Source of the DNA: Candidatus Poribacteria bacterium
GTDB taxonomy: Bacteria; Poribacteria; WGA-4E; GCA-2687025
Assembly: GCA_028818695.1 (NCBI GenBank)
Contig: JAPPNK010000011.1
Coordinates: 72,572 to 136,571 of the forward strand
Direction of reading: 5' to 3'
DNA length: 64,000 nt
Below the pieces are notes generated by a model. The model searched no databases, had not been told where the DNA came from, and was given only the letters and a program-made list of their open reading frames with translations. This document shows positions 17,004 to 26,500 of the stretch, piece after piece; the stretch's first letter is position 1; each line of letters starts with the position of its first letter. A program made the translations under genes and the position numbers.

Positions 17004-17169
17004 TGACCTCATGCGTAAAGTTGGGACATTTGAACAAATGATCGCTCTATTTATGGGAAAAAGGCGCCGCCAACCAGGCCGTCATTCCCGCGAAAGCGGG
17101 AATCCAGAGGCGCCGCAGAAACCGTCCGCGTTCGCTAGGCGGAATGTCCCAACTGAAGCGCTAAGGTCA
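17004..17169 (+). mobile_element. MITE-like inverted-repeat element, copy 2, with 9-bp target duplication
   Basis: A 166-bp non-coding element begins TGACCTCATGCGTAAAGTTG and ends CAACTGAAGCGCTAAGGTCA. The terminal 27 bases form an imperfect inverted repeat (20 of 27 match; TGACCT outer and AGTTGGGACATT inner blocks perfect). GCGATTGAC occurs directly on both sides (16995-17003 and 17170-17178), a clean 9-bp target-site duplication. The core holds ATTCCCGCGAAAGCGGGAAT (17084-17103), the widespread dRS3-like palindrome, and the block around it is bracketed by direct GGCGCCGC repeats (17063 and 17109), which may mean a nested insertion. No transposase is encoded. Confidence 0.85.
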
Positions 17170-17180
17170 GCGATTGACGT

Positions 17181-17209
17181 TTGACAAATGGCGTTGAACG
17201 GCGCATGAT
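17181..17209 (+). promoter_or_regulatory. recA promoter
   Basis: TTGACA at 17181-17186, 17 bp, CATGAT at 17204-17209, about 30 bp before the recA start. I see no convincing LexA box. Confidence 0.6.
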
Positions 17210-17241
17210 AACGTGTCGCAGCGAATTGAAAGGAATGCCAT

Positions 17242-18462
17242 ATGGCGCGCAAAAAACGAACGATCATAGAGCCTCCGACGGCAATTTCAGACGCGGAGCA
17301 GCGGGTTGAGGCGATCGATAACACGATATCGCAGATCGAAAAGCGGTACGGCAAGGGCGCGATCATGCGCCTGACAGACGAAAACATAGAGCCGATTGAA
17401 GTGGTGCCAACGGGCGCGCTGTCTCTTGACCTCGCCCTCGGCGTAGGCGGCGTTCCCCGCGGCCGCGTGGTGGAGATCTACGGACCCGAATCGTCCGGAA
17501 AGACGACCTTATGCCTGCATATTTTGGCGGAGGCGCAAAAAAGCGGCGGCACCGCGGCATTTATTGACGCCGAGCATGCCTTCGATAGGTTCTGGGCGAA
17601 GCGCGTCGGAGTGGACCTGGATTCGCTGCTCTTTTCGCAGCCGGACGACGCCGAGCAGTCGCTAGAGATCGTCGAGACGCTGGTGCGAAGCGGCGCACTT
17701 GATTGCATTGTGGTCGACTCCGTGGCGGCGCTCGCCCCGCGCGCCGAGCTGGCGGGCGAAATGGGCGACTCGCATGTCGGCCTTGTGCCTCGCTTGATGT
17801 CGCAGGCGCTGCGCAAGCTGACCGGCGTCATCAGCAAATCGAAGACCTGCGTCATCTTTGTCAATCAGGTTCGGGAAAAGATCGGAATTCTTTTTGGCAA
17901 CCCTGAAACGACGCCCGGCGGCCGCGCGTTGAAGTTCGCCGCGTCGGTCCGCATGGAGATACGCCGCGGCGAACCGATCAAAGAAGGCTCCGAAACGATC
18001 GGCTACCGCACCAGCGTGCGCGTCATCAAGAACAAGGTCGCCCCGCCCTACACGCAGGCAGAGTTCGACATGGAGTTTGCGGGCGGAATCCCAAAGGAAG
18101 GCTCCATTTTGGATGTGGCGGTGGAGTACGATCTCGTTCAAAAATCAGGCTCCTGGTACTCCTACAACGGCGAGCGTCTTGGACAGGGGCGCGAAAACGC
18201 GAAAGCGTTTCTGCGGGGGAACCCGGAGGCAGCCGCGGCGATTGAAGCAAAGGCGCGCGAGGTCATCACAGCCGATCTGGTCGGCGCGAAGGCTGAAGAA
18301 AAAGCGCGCGCTGAATTTGAGGAACGGCTCAACACGCAGACCGAACCCCCGAACCAGACGCATGAAAAGGCTGAGGCTGTCCAGGACCCGGATGAGGACA
18401 TCAGCGACATTGCCGATGTGGTCGACTCCATAGCCGAAACGCAAGCCGAATCGGACAAGTGA
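17242..18462 (+). CDS. recA: RecA recombinase
   Basis: A 406-residue RecA, the ATP-dependent strand-exchange protein that also triggers LexA self-cleavage in the SOS response. Walker A is GPESSGKT (81-88), Walker B is LDCIVVDS (153-160), and loop L2 reads [20 protein letters not shown] (209-228). It is longer than the 353-residue E. coli protein because of an extra 15 or so N-terminal residues and an acidic C-terminal tail (about 345-406) that is typical but long. Slight departures from consensus occur at AEHAFDRFW and [22 protein letters not shown] precedes the ATG. It converges with infC, leaving only four bases between stops. Confidence 0.98.
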   Translation: MARKKRTIIEPPTAISDAEQRVEAIDNTISQIEKRYGKGAIMRLTDENIEPIEVVPTGALSLDLALGVGGVPRGRVVEIYGPESSGKTTLCLHILAEAQKSGGTAAFIDAEHAFDRFWAKRVGVDLDSLLFSQPDDAEQSLEIVETLVRSGALDCIVVDSVAALAPRAELAGEMGDSHVGLVPRLMSQALRKLTGVISKSKTCVIFVNQVREKIGILFGNPETTPGGRALKFAASVRMEIRRGEPIKEGSETIGYRTSVRVIKNKVAPPYTQAEFDMEFAGGIPKEGSILDVAVEYDLVQKSGSWYSYNGERLGQGRENAKAFLRGNPEAAAAIEAKAREVITADLVGAKAEEKARAEFEERLNTQTEPPNQTHEKAEAVQDPDEDISDIADVVDSIAETQAESDK

Positions 18463-18466
18463 GAGC

Positions 18467-19039
18467 TTAAGAAGACAGGCTGACGTCCGATTTGGGGCTT
18501 AGCTGAAGAGACAACTGGCGCCCTTCCATTTTGGGCGCCTGCTCAATCTCGGCGGCGTCTTCCAGAGCTTCGGCAAATTGCATGAGAAGCTGCCTGCCAA
18601 GGTCTTGATGCACAATCTGCCCATGCCGGCGGAAGAAGCTAACCGTAACGCGCACCTTGTTTCCCTGCTTCAGAAACTGCTCGGCGTGTCGAATTCGATA
18701 ACTGATGTCATGCTGCGCCATGTTCTGTTTGAGCCGTATCTCTTTGATTTCGATTCGTTTCTGCGATTTGCGCGCCAGCTTCGCCTTCCGCTCCTGTTCA
18801 TACTGGTATTTTCCGTAGTTCAGGATTCGGCAGACAGGCGGCTTCGCATTCGGAGCCACTTCAACCAGATCAAGGCCTTTTTCTTTTGCAATGTCCAGAG
18901 CTTGGCGCGGCCGCATGATGCCGAGCTGCGTTCCGTCCTCGTCGATCACGCGAACCTCGTAAGCCTGGATGTGTTCATTTGTGCGGGCGCGCGCGTCCCG
19001 CTTTGAGCTGGACGAGCGCTGCGAACGGCTTCTTCTCAT
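18467..19039 (-). CDS. infC: Translation initiation factor IF-3
   Basis: A 190-residue IF-3, which binds the 30S subunit and checks start-codon selection. The N-domain (RTNEHIQAYEVRVIDEDGTQ) and C-domain (IEIKEIRLKQNMAQHDISYR) match the family in order and length. The ATG overlaps the thrS stop by four bases, so thrS-infC are translationally coupled, as in many bacteria. The usual downstream partners rpmI and rplT are missing: recA lies tail-to-tail four bases away. Unlike E. coli infC with its AUU start, a plain ATG is used here. Confidence 0.96.
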   Translation of the reverse strand: MRRSRSQRSSSSKRDARARTNEHIQAYEVRVIDEDGTQLGIMRPRQALDIAKEKGLDLVEVAPNAKPPVCRILNYGKYQYEQERKAKLARKSQKRIEIKEIRLKQNMAQHDISYRIRHAEQFLKQGNKVRVTVSFFRRHGQIVHQDLGRQLLMQFAEALEDAAEIEQAPKMEGRQLSLQLSPKSDVSLSS

Positions 19040-20952
19040 CTTTTCGCCTCAATTTCTTCTCGCATTCGCTTGATCAATTCGGCCGGCGTCATGCTGCCAA
19101 GATTCTCCCCATGACGCGACCTTGCCGAAACCTGTCCGCTCTCCATCTCTCGTCCGCCCACCACCAACATATATGGAATCTTCGCCAGCTCCGCCTCCCT
19201 TATCTTATACCCTAATTTCTCTCGCCTCGCATCCGTCTCGACCCGAAGACCGTCCGCTTTCAGCTCCCGACAGACCGACTCGGCATACTCGGCATGCGCG
19301 TCCGCAATCGGCAAAACAACCGCCTGAACAGGCGCAAGCCACAACGGAAACGCCCCCGCGTAATGCTCTACCAACACTCCAAAAAACCGCTCCACCGACC
19401 CGAGCAGCGCCCGATGAACCATATACGGCCGCTGCGGCTGCCCATTCTCGCCGATGTAGGTTATATCAAACTGCTCAGGCAGGTTGAAATCAAACTGAAT
19501 CGTGGAGCATTGCCATGAACGCTGCAGCGTATCGCGTATTATGACATCAATCTTTGGTCCGTAAAAGGCGCCCCCGCCCTCATCGCGCTCATACGGCAGA
19601 CCCGTGTTACGGATAGCCGCTTCAAGCGCGTTTTGAGCCGCTTCCCACTGCTCAGGCTCCCCAACCGCCTTTTCGGGCCGGGTGGAAAGAAACACTTCAA
19701 AATCGTCAAAACCGAACGCTTCCAGCATGTCCAAACAAAAGCGGAGCGTCCGCTCAATCTCCTGCGGCATCTGCTCAGGTCGGCAGAACAGGTGCGCGTC
19801 GTCTTGGGTGAAGCTGCGAACGCGCATCATGCCATGAAGCGTCCCCGCCCGCTCGTAACGATACACCGCGCCAAGCTCGGCGAAACGCATCGGCAGATCG
19901 CGGTAGGAACGCAGCTTGCTTTTATAAATCAGAATATGGAACGGACAATTCATCGGCTTGATGAAGTACTCCTGTCCGTCCATATCCATCGGCGCGTACA
20001 TGTTTTCAGCGTAAAACTGAAGATGCCCGCTCGTTTCCCAGAGCGCTTTTTTCCCGATATGCGGCGTGTAAACGAAGTCGTATCCGCCGTCGAGATGCCG
20101 CTCCCGCCAATACTCCTCAATCAGATGCCGCGTCAGCGCGCCCTTCGGATGCCATAGAATCAGCCCGCCGCCGACGTCCGGATGCCCGCTGTATAAATCC
20201 AGCTGCGTTCCGAGCGTCCGGTGGTCTCTCCGCTCGCTCTCTTCCAAAACGCGCAGCCGTTCCTCCAGCTGCGATTTTTTTTCATATGAGACGCCGTAAA
20301 TGCGCTGCAACTGCTTGTTCTTTTCGTCTCCGCGCCAGTACGCCCCGCCGGAGCTGAGCAACTTGAAGTGGCGCACAAGACCTGTTCGGGGGATATGCGG
20401 ACCTCGGCACAGGTCGGTGAACTCCCCTTGCCGGTAAACCGACACCGCCTCGTCTTCCGGTATGTCGTCCAGCAGCGCGAGCTTATACGGCTCGTTCATC
20501 TCTTCAAAGAGCGCGCGCGCCTCCGCTCGATCCATTTCTATACGCTCGGTCGCATGGTTCTCCTGGGAGATCTTCGCCATTTCCCGTTCCAGCTCTTCAA
20601 GATGCTCCGGCTTGAACGGCTCCGTGTCAAAATCGTAGTAAAAGCCGTTTTCTATCGGCGGACCGATGGAGACCTTGGCGTCCGGCCGAAGCCGCAGTAC
20701 AGCCTGGGCAAGCATGTGCGCTGTCGTGTGCCAGTAGGTTTCTTGTCCAAGCGGGTCGTTGAAGGTGTGAAACTGAACGCGCGCGTCTTGCGTGAGGGGG
20801 GTTGAGAGGTCAACAGGGCGGCCGTCGATGGAAGCCAGCAGCGCTTCTTTAGCGAGCCTGCGGCTAATCTGGTTCGCCAGCTCTACGGCGGGGATGTTTT
20901 TCTCCACCTCTTTGACTGCTCCGTCGGGGAGCTCAATGCGAATCATAGACAT
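19036..20952 (-). CDS. thrS: Threonyl-tRNA synthetase
   Basis: A 638-residue class II synthetase that charges tRNA-Thr. The TGS domain (IRIELPDGAVKEVEKNIPAV) opens the protein, followed by the editing domain with HTTAHMLAQAV, and the catalytic core with MNCPFHI (zinc cysteine), MRVRSFTQDDAHLFC (motif 2) and a C-terminal anticodon-binding domain (APVQAVVLPIADAHAEYA). Two close ATGs (20952 and 20946) fit equally, since no strong ribosome site separates them; I took the first. It lies downstream of three tRNA genes on the same strand and could be cotranscribed with them. No T-box is visible. Confidence 0.96.
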   Translation of the reverse strand: MSMIRIELPDGAVKEVEKNIPAVELANQISRRLAKEALLASIDGRPVDLSTPLTQDARVQFHTFNDPLGQETYWHTTAHMLAQAVLRLRPDAKVSIGPPIENGFYYDFDTEPFKPEHLEELEREMAKISQENHATERIEMDRAEARALFEEMNEPYKLALLDDIPEDEAVSVYRQGEFTDLCRGPHIPRTGLVRHFKLLSSGGAYWRGDEKNKQLQRIYGVSYEKKSQLEERLRVLEESERRDHRTLGTQLDLYSGHPDVGGGLILWHPKGALTRHLIEEYWRERHLDGGYDFVYTPHIGKKALWETSGHLQFYAENMYAPMDMDGQEYFIKPMNCPFHILIYKSKLRSYRDLPMRFAELGAVYRYERAGTLHGMMRVRSFTQDDAHLFCRPEQMPQEIERTLRFCLDMLEAFGFDDFEVFLSTRPEKAVGEPEQWEAAQNALEAAIRNTGLPYERDEGGGAFYGPKIDVIIRDTLQRSWQCSTIQFDFNLPEQFDITYIGENGQPQRPYMVHRALLGSVERFFGVLVEHYAGAFPLWLAPVQAVVLPIADAHAEYAESVCRELKADGLRVETDARREKLGYKIREAELAKIPYMLVVGGREMESGQVSARSRHGENLGSMTPAELIKRMREEIEAKR

Positions 20953-21102
20953 GAGCGCATACCATCTACTGGGGGCGCGTCCGTTAGAGAGAACGGTACA
21001 CAAAACGAATGCGCATCTGAAAATGGATCGTCGATCAAATGAGCGAGAGCGAACATATCATCACTAATCTGTCGATCGTACCTCGCTTTCGCGAACCGAA
21101 GC

Positions 21103-21179
21103 TGGTGGGCGGTAGTGGACTTGAACCACTGACCTCCTGCATGTCAAGCAGACGCTCTAGCCAGCTGAGCTAACCGCCC
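21103..21179 (-). tRNA. tRNA-Val (GAC)
   Basis: 77 bases with CCA encoded. The acceptor stem is GGGCGGT/ACCGCCC, the anticodon loop TTGACAT gives anticodon GAC, and the T-arm contains TTCAAGT. It is last in a three-tRNA minus-strand cluster. Confidence 0.95.
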
Positions 21180-21184
21180 AAATA

Positions 21185-21259
21185 TGGAGGCGACGGTCGG
21201 ACTCGAACCGACGAATAGGAGATTTGCAGTCTCCCGCCTTACCGCTTGGCTACGTCGCC
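21185..21259 (-). tRNA. tRNA-Cys (GCA)
   Basis: 75 bases including CCA. The acceptor stem is GGCGACG/CGTCGCC, the anticodon stem-loop GGAGACTGCAAATCTCC gives GCA, and the T-loop is TTCGAGT. It lies five bases upstream of tRNA-Val. Confidence 0.95.
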
Positions 21260-21278
21260 GTGAACCGGCAAAGAAAGT

Positions 21279-21353
21279 TGGGGCGGGCGACGCGATTTGA
21301 ACGCGCGACTTCAACCTTGGCAAGGTTGTGCTCTACCCCTGAGCTACGCCCGC
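21279..21353 (-). tRNA. tRNA-Gly (GCC)
   Basis: 75 bases including CCA. The acceptor stem is GCGGGCG/CGCCCGC, and the anticodon arm AACCTTGCCAAGGTT gives GCC. It is first in the cluster, directly after a consensus promoter. Confidence 0.95.
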
Positions 21354-21396
21354 ACCTGATCAGAACGCGATGCTCGGATCGTCGTTCAGTGTGGGA

Positions 21397-21425
21397 ATCA
21401 TACACCAAGCGGGAATCGGTGTCAA
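21397..21425 (-). promoter_or_regulatory. Consensus promoter of the tRNA Gly-Cys-Val operon
   Basis: On the minus strand TTGACA (21425-21420), 17 bp, TATGAT (21402-21397), about 44 bases upstream of tRNA-Gly. It is the strongest promoter match in the window; thrS-infC may also be read from it. Confidence 0.75.
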
Positions 21426-21555
21426 CTAAAAAACCCTTTTCTCTGCTCCGCAACGCCGTTCAACCGAAAAAACTGCGTTCAGCGGCTCCGACAACGCCCG
21501 TTTCATGACGCCGACTTTCCAGCAGAATGCAAGCGGGGCGGCGAAACCTATTCGC

Positions 21556-22005
21556 TCAAATCATCGCCTGAACGCCCGCCAATTCAGCCCGTTCCTCCAA
21601 ATCGGGCGGAATGGAACGGCCGGCAACCGCCGCAATGACGGGACTCCCATACAAGACGCCCAGTACGGCAGCCGATTCTTTTGCCCGGTCAATGTCTTCC
21701 GACCCGACCGTGTAAGAGGCTTCCAGCGCGATCCATATCTCAGAGCCGTTTTGCTGCCGCCGCGCCCGCAGGATATAGTCGGTCTGCTCAATTCGAACAT
21801 ATTGCTGATTGGAAATGCGCCCTTCGCTGAGCGCCTCGTCAATCGTGCCGCGCATGTCTTCATTCATTACATCTACGCAGCTGGTCATCACTCTTGCCCT
21901 GCGCAGCCCGAATCGTTGTGAAGCGATCGATATGATGGACCGAGCCAGCAAAAATTCTAGAAAGATGTCTTTCAAATCGCCCGTGTCGATGCTAACTTGC
22001 TTCAT
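21556..22005 (-). CDS. Uncharacterised 149-residue protein
   Basis: I do not recognise a named gene. The C-terminal half (about 85-149: SEIWIALEASYTV, then EDIDRAKESAAVL, then SPVIAAVAG) has the alternating strand/helix pattern of small nuclease-like domains that follow a coiled coil in many cyanobacterial and thermophile proteins. AAGGCG five bases before the ATG at 22005 supports that start, but the frame is open further upstream and would add a helical segment (TDIAEIKAQMK) without an ATG, so the protein may be N-terminally trimmed or use an unusual start. No partner gene is evident. Confidence 0.6.
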   Translation of the reverse strand: MKQVSIDTGDLKDIFLEFLLARSIISIASQRFGLRRARVMTSCVDVMNEDMRGTIDEALSEGRISNQQYVRIEQTDYILRARRQQNGSEIWIALEASYTVGSEDIDRAKESAAVLGVLYGSPVIAAVAGRSIPPDLEERAELAGVQAMI

Positions 22006-22118
22006 CTGCGCCTTGATCTCCGCAATGTCCGTCCATAAAGATTGGCGTAGAAAAGCGTCCGTATTTACATGATACAGCGGCTAGACGCATTCGTAAAGCG
22101 TCAGCCTTGTCCAGCGCC

Positions 22119-23552
22119 TTAGACAAGTATCTCGTTCACGACCCGCCCATGAACGTCGGTCAACCTGAAATCGCGTCCTTGGAAGCGGTACACCAGCTTT
22201 TCATGGTTGATCCCGAACAGATGCAGCATCGTCGCATGAAAATCATGCACATGTACAACGTCCTTCACCGCGTTGTATCCGAGCTCGTCCGTTCCGCCGT
22301 AGGAAACGCCCCCTTGAACGCCTCCGCCCGCCATCCACATGGAGAAACCCTTGATGTGGTGGTCGCGCCCAGAGCCTTGCGCCATCGGCGTCCGTCCAAA
22401 TTCGCCGCCCCAGACAACCAACGTGTCCTCCAGCATCCCGCGCTGCTTCAGATCGTTCACCAACGCCGCAGACGCTTTGTCGACCAGCTTCGCCGAAGTC
22501 AAGATGCCCTGCTTGATGCCCCCATGATGGTCCCATCCGCGGTGGTAAAGCTGAATAAACCGCACCCCCCGCTCCGCCAGACGACGCGCAAACAGGCAAT
22601 TGGACGCAAACGACCCGTCCCCAGGCTTCGCCCCGTACATGTCCAGTACATGCTGCGGCTCATCCGACATGTCCATCAGCTCCGGGACGCTTGTCTGCAT
22701 GCGAAACGCCATCTCATACTGCTGAATGCGCGCCGCGATAGACGGATCGTCCACCGCGTCCCCAAGCATGGAGTTCAACCGCTGCGACGCCTCGACGATG
22801 TCGCCCTGGCGCTCAATTCCGACGCCGTTCGGACTGTTCACATAATGCACAGGGTCGCCCGTCGAGTTCAGTTGAACGCCCTGGAACTGCCCCGGCAAAA
22901 AGCCGCTGTGCCACTGGCGCGTCGCGATCGGCTGATCCTGCCCTCCGCCCGCCGAGATCAACACAACAAAGCCTGGCAGATTCTCCGACTCGCTGCCCAG
23001 CCCGTAGAGCAGCCACGAACCCATGCTCGGACGCCCCGCGATCACTGAGCCGGTGTTCATGAACGTATGCGCGGGGTCATGGTTGATCTGCTCCGTCACC
23101 ATTGAGCGCACGATGCAGATGTCGTCGGCGATCTGCGCGATATGCGGGAAGGCGTCGCTAATCTGCTGCCCGGACTCGCCATGCCGCTGGAAGCCATGCT
23201 GCGGCGCCAAGCAGGTCAAAGCCCGCCCTTGAAGCTGCGCAATCGGCTGCCCCTTCGTGAACGACTCCGGCATGGGCTGCCCGTTCATTTCGCCCAGCTT
23301 CGGCTTGTAGTCGTATGTCTCAAGGTGGGACGGGCCGCCCGCCATGCAGAGATGAATGATTCGTTTCGCCTTCGGAGCCACATGCGGCTCTGTGACGACG
23401 CCGCGCCAGCGCTCCGCCGTTGGCGCCCCCTGCGCCGCCGAATCGGGCAGAAGAAGCGAGCCGAGCGCCAGCGAACCCATCCCGGTCAAGGTGCGCCCCA
23501 AAAATGTCCTGCGCGTCAAAGAATCTCGAAGCCGCTTGTCCAGTTTCTGCAT
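22119..23552 (-). CDS. DUF1501 family protein with Tat signal
   Basis: A 477-residue exported protein of the DUF1501 family, which has an alkaline-phosphatase/sulfatase-like fold. A twin-arginine signal (SLTRRTFLGR, residues 11-20) and a hydrophobic stretch precede the mature part; IIHLCMAGGPSHLETYDYKP opens the domain, and WGGEFGRTPMAQGSGRDHH near the C-terminus is the family hallmark. It begins one base after the stop of the large DUF1549/DUF1553 protein gene, the classic pairing in planctomycetes and relatives. Members are thought to act on sulfated or phosphorylated polymers in the envelope, but no reaction is proven. Confidence 0.9.
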   Translation of the reverse strand: MQKLDKRLRDSLTRRTFLGRTLTGMGSLALGSLLLPDSAAQGAPTAERWRGVVTEPHVAPKAKRIIHLCMAGGPSHLETYDYKPKLGEMNGQPMPESFTKGQPIAQLQGRALTCLAPQHGFQRHGESGQQISDAFPHIAQIADDICIVRSMVTEQINHDPAHTFMNTGSVIAGRPSMGSWLLYGLGSESENLPGFVVLISAGGGQDQPIATRQWHSGFLPGQFQGVQLNSTGDPVHYVNSPNGVGIERQGDIVEASQRLNSMLGDAVDDPSIAARIQQYEMAFRMQTSVPELMDMSDEPQHVLDMYGAKPGDGSFASNCLFARRLAERGVRFIQLYHRGWDHHGGIKQGILTSAKLVDKASAALVNDLKQRGMLEDTLVVWGGEFGRTPMAQGSGRDHHIKGFSMWMAGGGVQGGVSYGGTDELGYNAVKDVVHVHDFHATMLHLFGINHEKLVYRFQGRDFRLTDVHGRVVNEILV

Positions 23553-23553
23553 C

Positions 23554-26500
23554 TCAGTACCTCATGATCGTTTCATGTAAATTCAACAACACCCGCGCAA
23601 CCGACGTCCAAGCCGCCAGCTCAACAACGTCCAAACCTTCAGGCGCGCCGGACGCCCCGATCGACGCCAGCGCCGCCGCCCCCTCCGCGTCTTCAGCATA
23701 CGACGCCGCATGCTTCGCGTAAAGCGACGACATCGTCTCCATCTCTTCAGCAGTCGGAGCGCGGGAAAGCGCCTGACGGTACGCCCACTTGATGCGGTCG
23801 TTCGGCGTCTCCGCCTCATAACGCATGATGCGCGCCGCAAACCCTTTCGCCGCCTCCACATAGGTCGGGTCGTTTAGAAGAACCAGAGCCTGCGTCGGCG
23901 TGTTGGAGCGGGAACGCTGCGCCGCGCATTCCTGACGGCTCGGAGCGTCGAACGCCGTCATGCTCGGATGCGGAAAGGTGCGCTGCCAGTGGGTGTACAG
24001 CCCGCGCCGATACTGATTCTCATCTTTGTCATGCGCATAGGCGCGTTTTGGAAAATTCAGGTTGGAGTAGTACCCTTTCGGCTGATACGGCCGCGCGCTC
24101 GGTCCGCCGATTTTGGTCGACAACAAGCCGCTCAGGAAAAGCGCGTTGTCGCGTATCATCTCCGCGTCCAATCGGCGCGCCGATTGACGCGCGAGCAGGC
24201 GGTTGTAAGGGTCTCTCTCGCGCAGCGCCTCCGCTTGGCGCGACGACTGCCGATACGCGCTGGAGGTTGCAATCAGCCGAACCATATGTTTCACATTCCA
24301 GCCGCTGTCCATGAATTCAACGGCGAGCCAGTCGAGCAGCTCAGCGTTGACGGGCGGTTCTCCCTGCGCGCCGAGATCGTCCAGAACGCGCGACAGCCCC
24401 TCGCCGAAGAAGACCGCCCAGAGGCGGTTCACAAACGCGCGCGCCGTCATCGGATTGTTGCGCGCCACAAGCCAGTTTGCCAGGTCCAAGCGCGTCGCCC
24501 GACGCAGATTGACCCCCCGCATCGCCGGCAAAAACGTCGGCGTGTTCGGATACACCACCTCGCCGGTGTCGTCCTGCCAGTCGCCGCGGTTCAGGATGCG
24601 CATAATGCGCGGCGGTCCCGAAACGGTCGTGATGCAAAACGCGATATCCTTCGACACTTCGGCGCGCCGCTTGCGCAGCGTATCCAGCTCCGAACGAATG
24701 AGCGACAGCTCAGGAGCAATGGAACGGTAGTAAGCGTCCAACGTCTCCTCCTGCGCCGCTGTGCGAACGGCGACCGGAGCCGATAGCGCCCTTACCGCAT
24801 TGTCCGAAATGCCTTGACGGGCAATCTGCCCCTCGGTCGTCTGAACGCCGGCCTCGTCCCAATACGCCGTTCCGCCAAACTGCGTGAACGCCATCCCGTT
24901 CACCTCAACGCCGGGCTTCAATCCGACCGCTTCGGCCGGCGCTTCCAGACGAACCCACTCGCCGAGAGCCGGCAACGCTCCCATAGCCCGATGCGCAGGC
25001 GTGTCGGTTCCAATCCCGCCGTATTCGATCACATCCTCGCCCCAAAAAGCGCGGCTCTCCCAGCCCTTCGTGTGGAACTGAAGCATCACGGCGGACGGCG
25101 GATTTTCTGGATCCAGCCATATATAAACGTAAAACAAGTCGCCCTTGCCGACCTTCACTTTGCGAGACGCCTCTTTGAAGAGATGCTGCGTCAGCTGTCC
25201 GTCGTTTGCTGTTTGCTTCCAGGAGCTTTTACCGCGGAACACAGGTCCCTGGTCAGCGTTGACCGCTTCCCATTTGCCTTCCTCCTTGCCGCCGGGTCCC
25301 TGCGGCGCAACGCGCTCATCGTCTATCCAGACCCAGTCCATGCGCTTGTCGGAGGCGAGGCGGGCGCTTGTTTCCGCCTCCCATTCAGCTCGCTGCGCCA
25401 ACAGTTCAGGTCGATCCTCGTCGTACAGCTCTTGAAAACGCTGGATCTCCGCGTCGATTTCCGTCAGGGCCTTCGTCTGCTCCTCCGTCGGCAGCTCTAT
25501 GATCGGCTCCCATTTGCTGCGCCCTTGATACACGCCGCGCTCTTCAATGTCCGCAAAGAACGCCGCGAAGCTGTAAAAATCCTTCGCGGTGTACGGATCA
25601 AATTTATGGTCATGGCACTGAGCGCAGCCGACGGTCGCGCCCATCCATACGGTCGACACGGCGCGAACGCGGTCCGCCGCATAGATTGCATGATACTCCT
25701 TCGCCTGCGCGCCGCCTTCTGCCGTCGTCTGATTCAGGCGGTTGAACGCGGACGCAACGCGCTGCTCAACCGTCGCGTTCGGCAACAGGTCGCCCGCCAA
25801 GTTTTCCCGCGTGAAGCGGTCATACGGCATGTTCTCGTTGAACGCGCGAATCACATAGTCGCGGTAGGGCCAGATGTTCACATTTTCGTCCGAATGGTAG
25901 CCCGACGTGTCCGCATACCGCACAAGGTCAAGCCAGTGCGTCGCCATCCGCTCGCCGTAGGCGGGCTTGCTCATGAGCCGGTCAACCAGCGCCTCGTAGG
26001 CGTTCGGGCGCGCGTCGTTCATATAAGCGTCCGTCTCCTCCGGCGTCGGCGGAAGACCCGTCAGATCGAACGCGAGGCGGCGAATCAGCGCGCGCTTGTC
26101 CGCCTCTGGGGACGGCTGAAGCCCCTCCGCCTCCAGACGCGCCAAGACGAACCGATCAATCGGATTGGACGGCCAGCTCGCGTTTTGAACCTGCGGCTGC
26201 GCGGACCGCTTTGGCGGAACATACGCCCAATGCTCCTCCCAAACAGCTCCCTGACGCACCCATTCCGTCAGCGTTTCGATCTGCTCAGGCGCGATCGGGC
26301 GGGGCGCATGCGGCGGGGGCATGCGGAAGTCAGGATCGGAGCTCCTGATCCGTTGAATGAGAACGCTGTTGTCAGGGTCGCCGGGGAGAATGACCGAGTA
26401 GCCGTTCGTTTCGGCGAAAGCGCCTTCCTTTGTGTCTAGACGCAGCCCCGCCATCCGCTGATTCGCGTCGGGGCCGTGGCATGCGTAGCATTTATCCGAA

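Noticed and set aside
18520-18545. GGCGCCC...GGGCGCC hairpin as a recA terminator
   Set aside because: It lies within the infC coding sequence and has no T-run after it, so it is more likely a codon-driven palindrome.
22107-23048. Long open frame (313 codons) on the plus strand inside the DUF1501 gene
   Set aside because: It is the antisense shadow of a clearly conserved gene, very rich in Arg and His, with no ribosome site or family similarity.
24814-26439. 541-codon plus-strand open frame inside the DUF1549/DUF1553 gene
   Set aside because: It mirrors codon usage of the real minus-strand gene; composition is Arg/Val-rich and matches no family.
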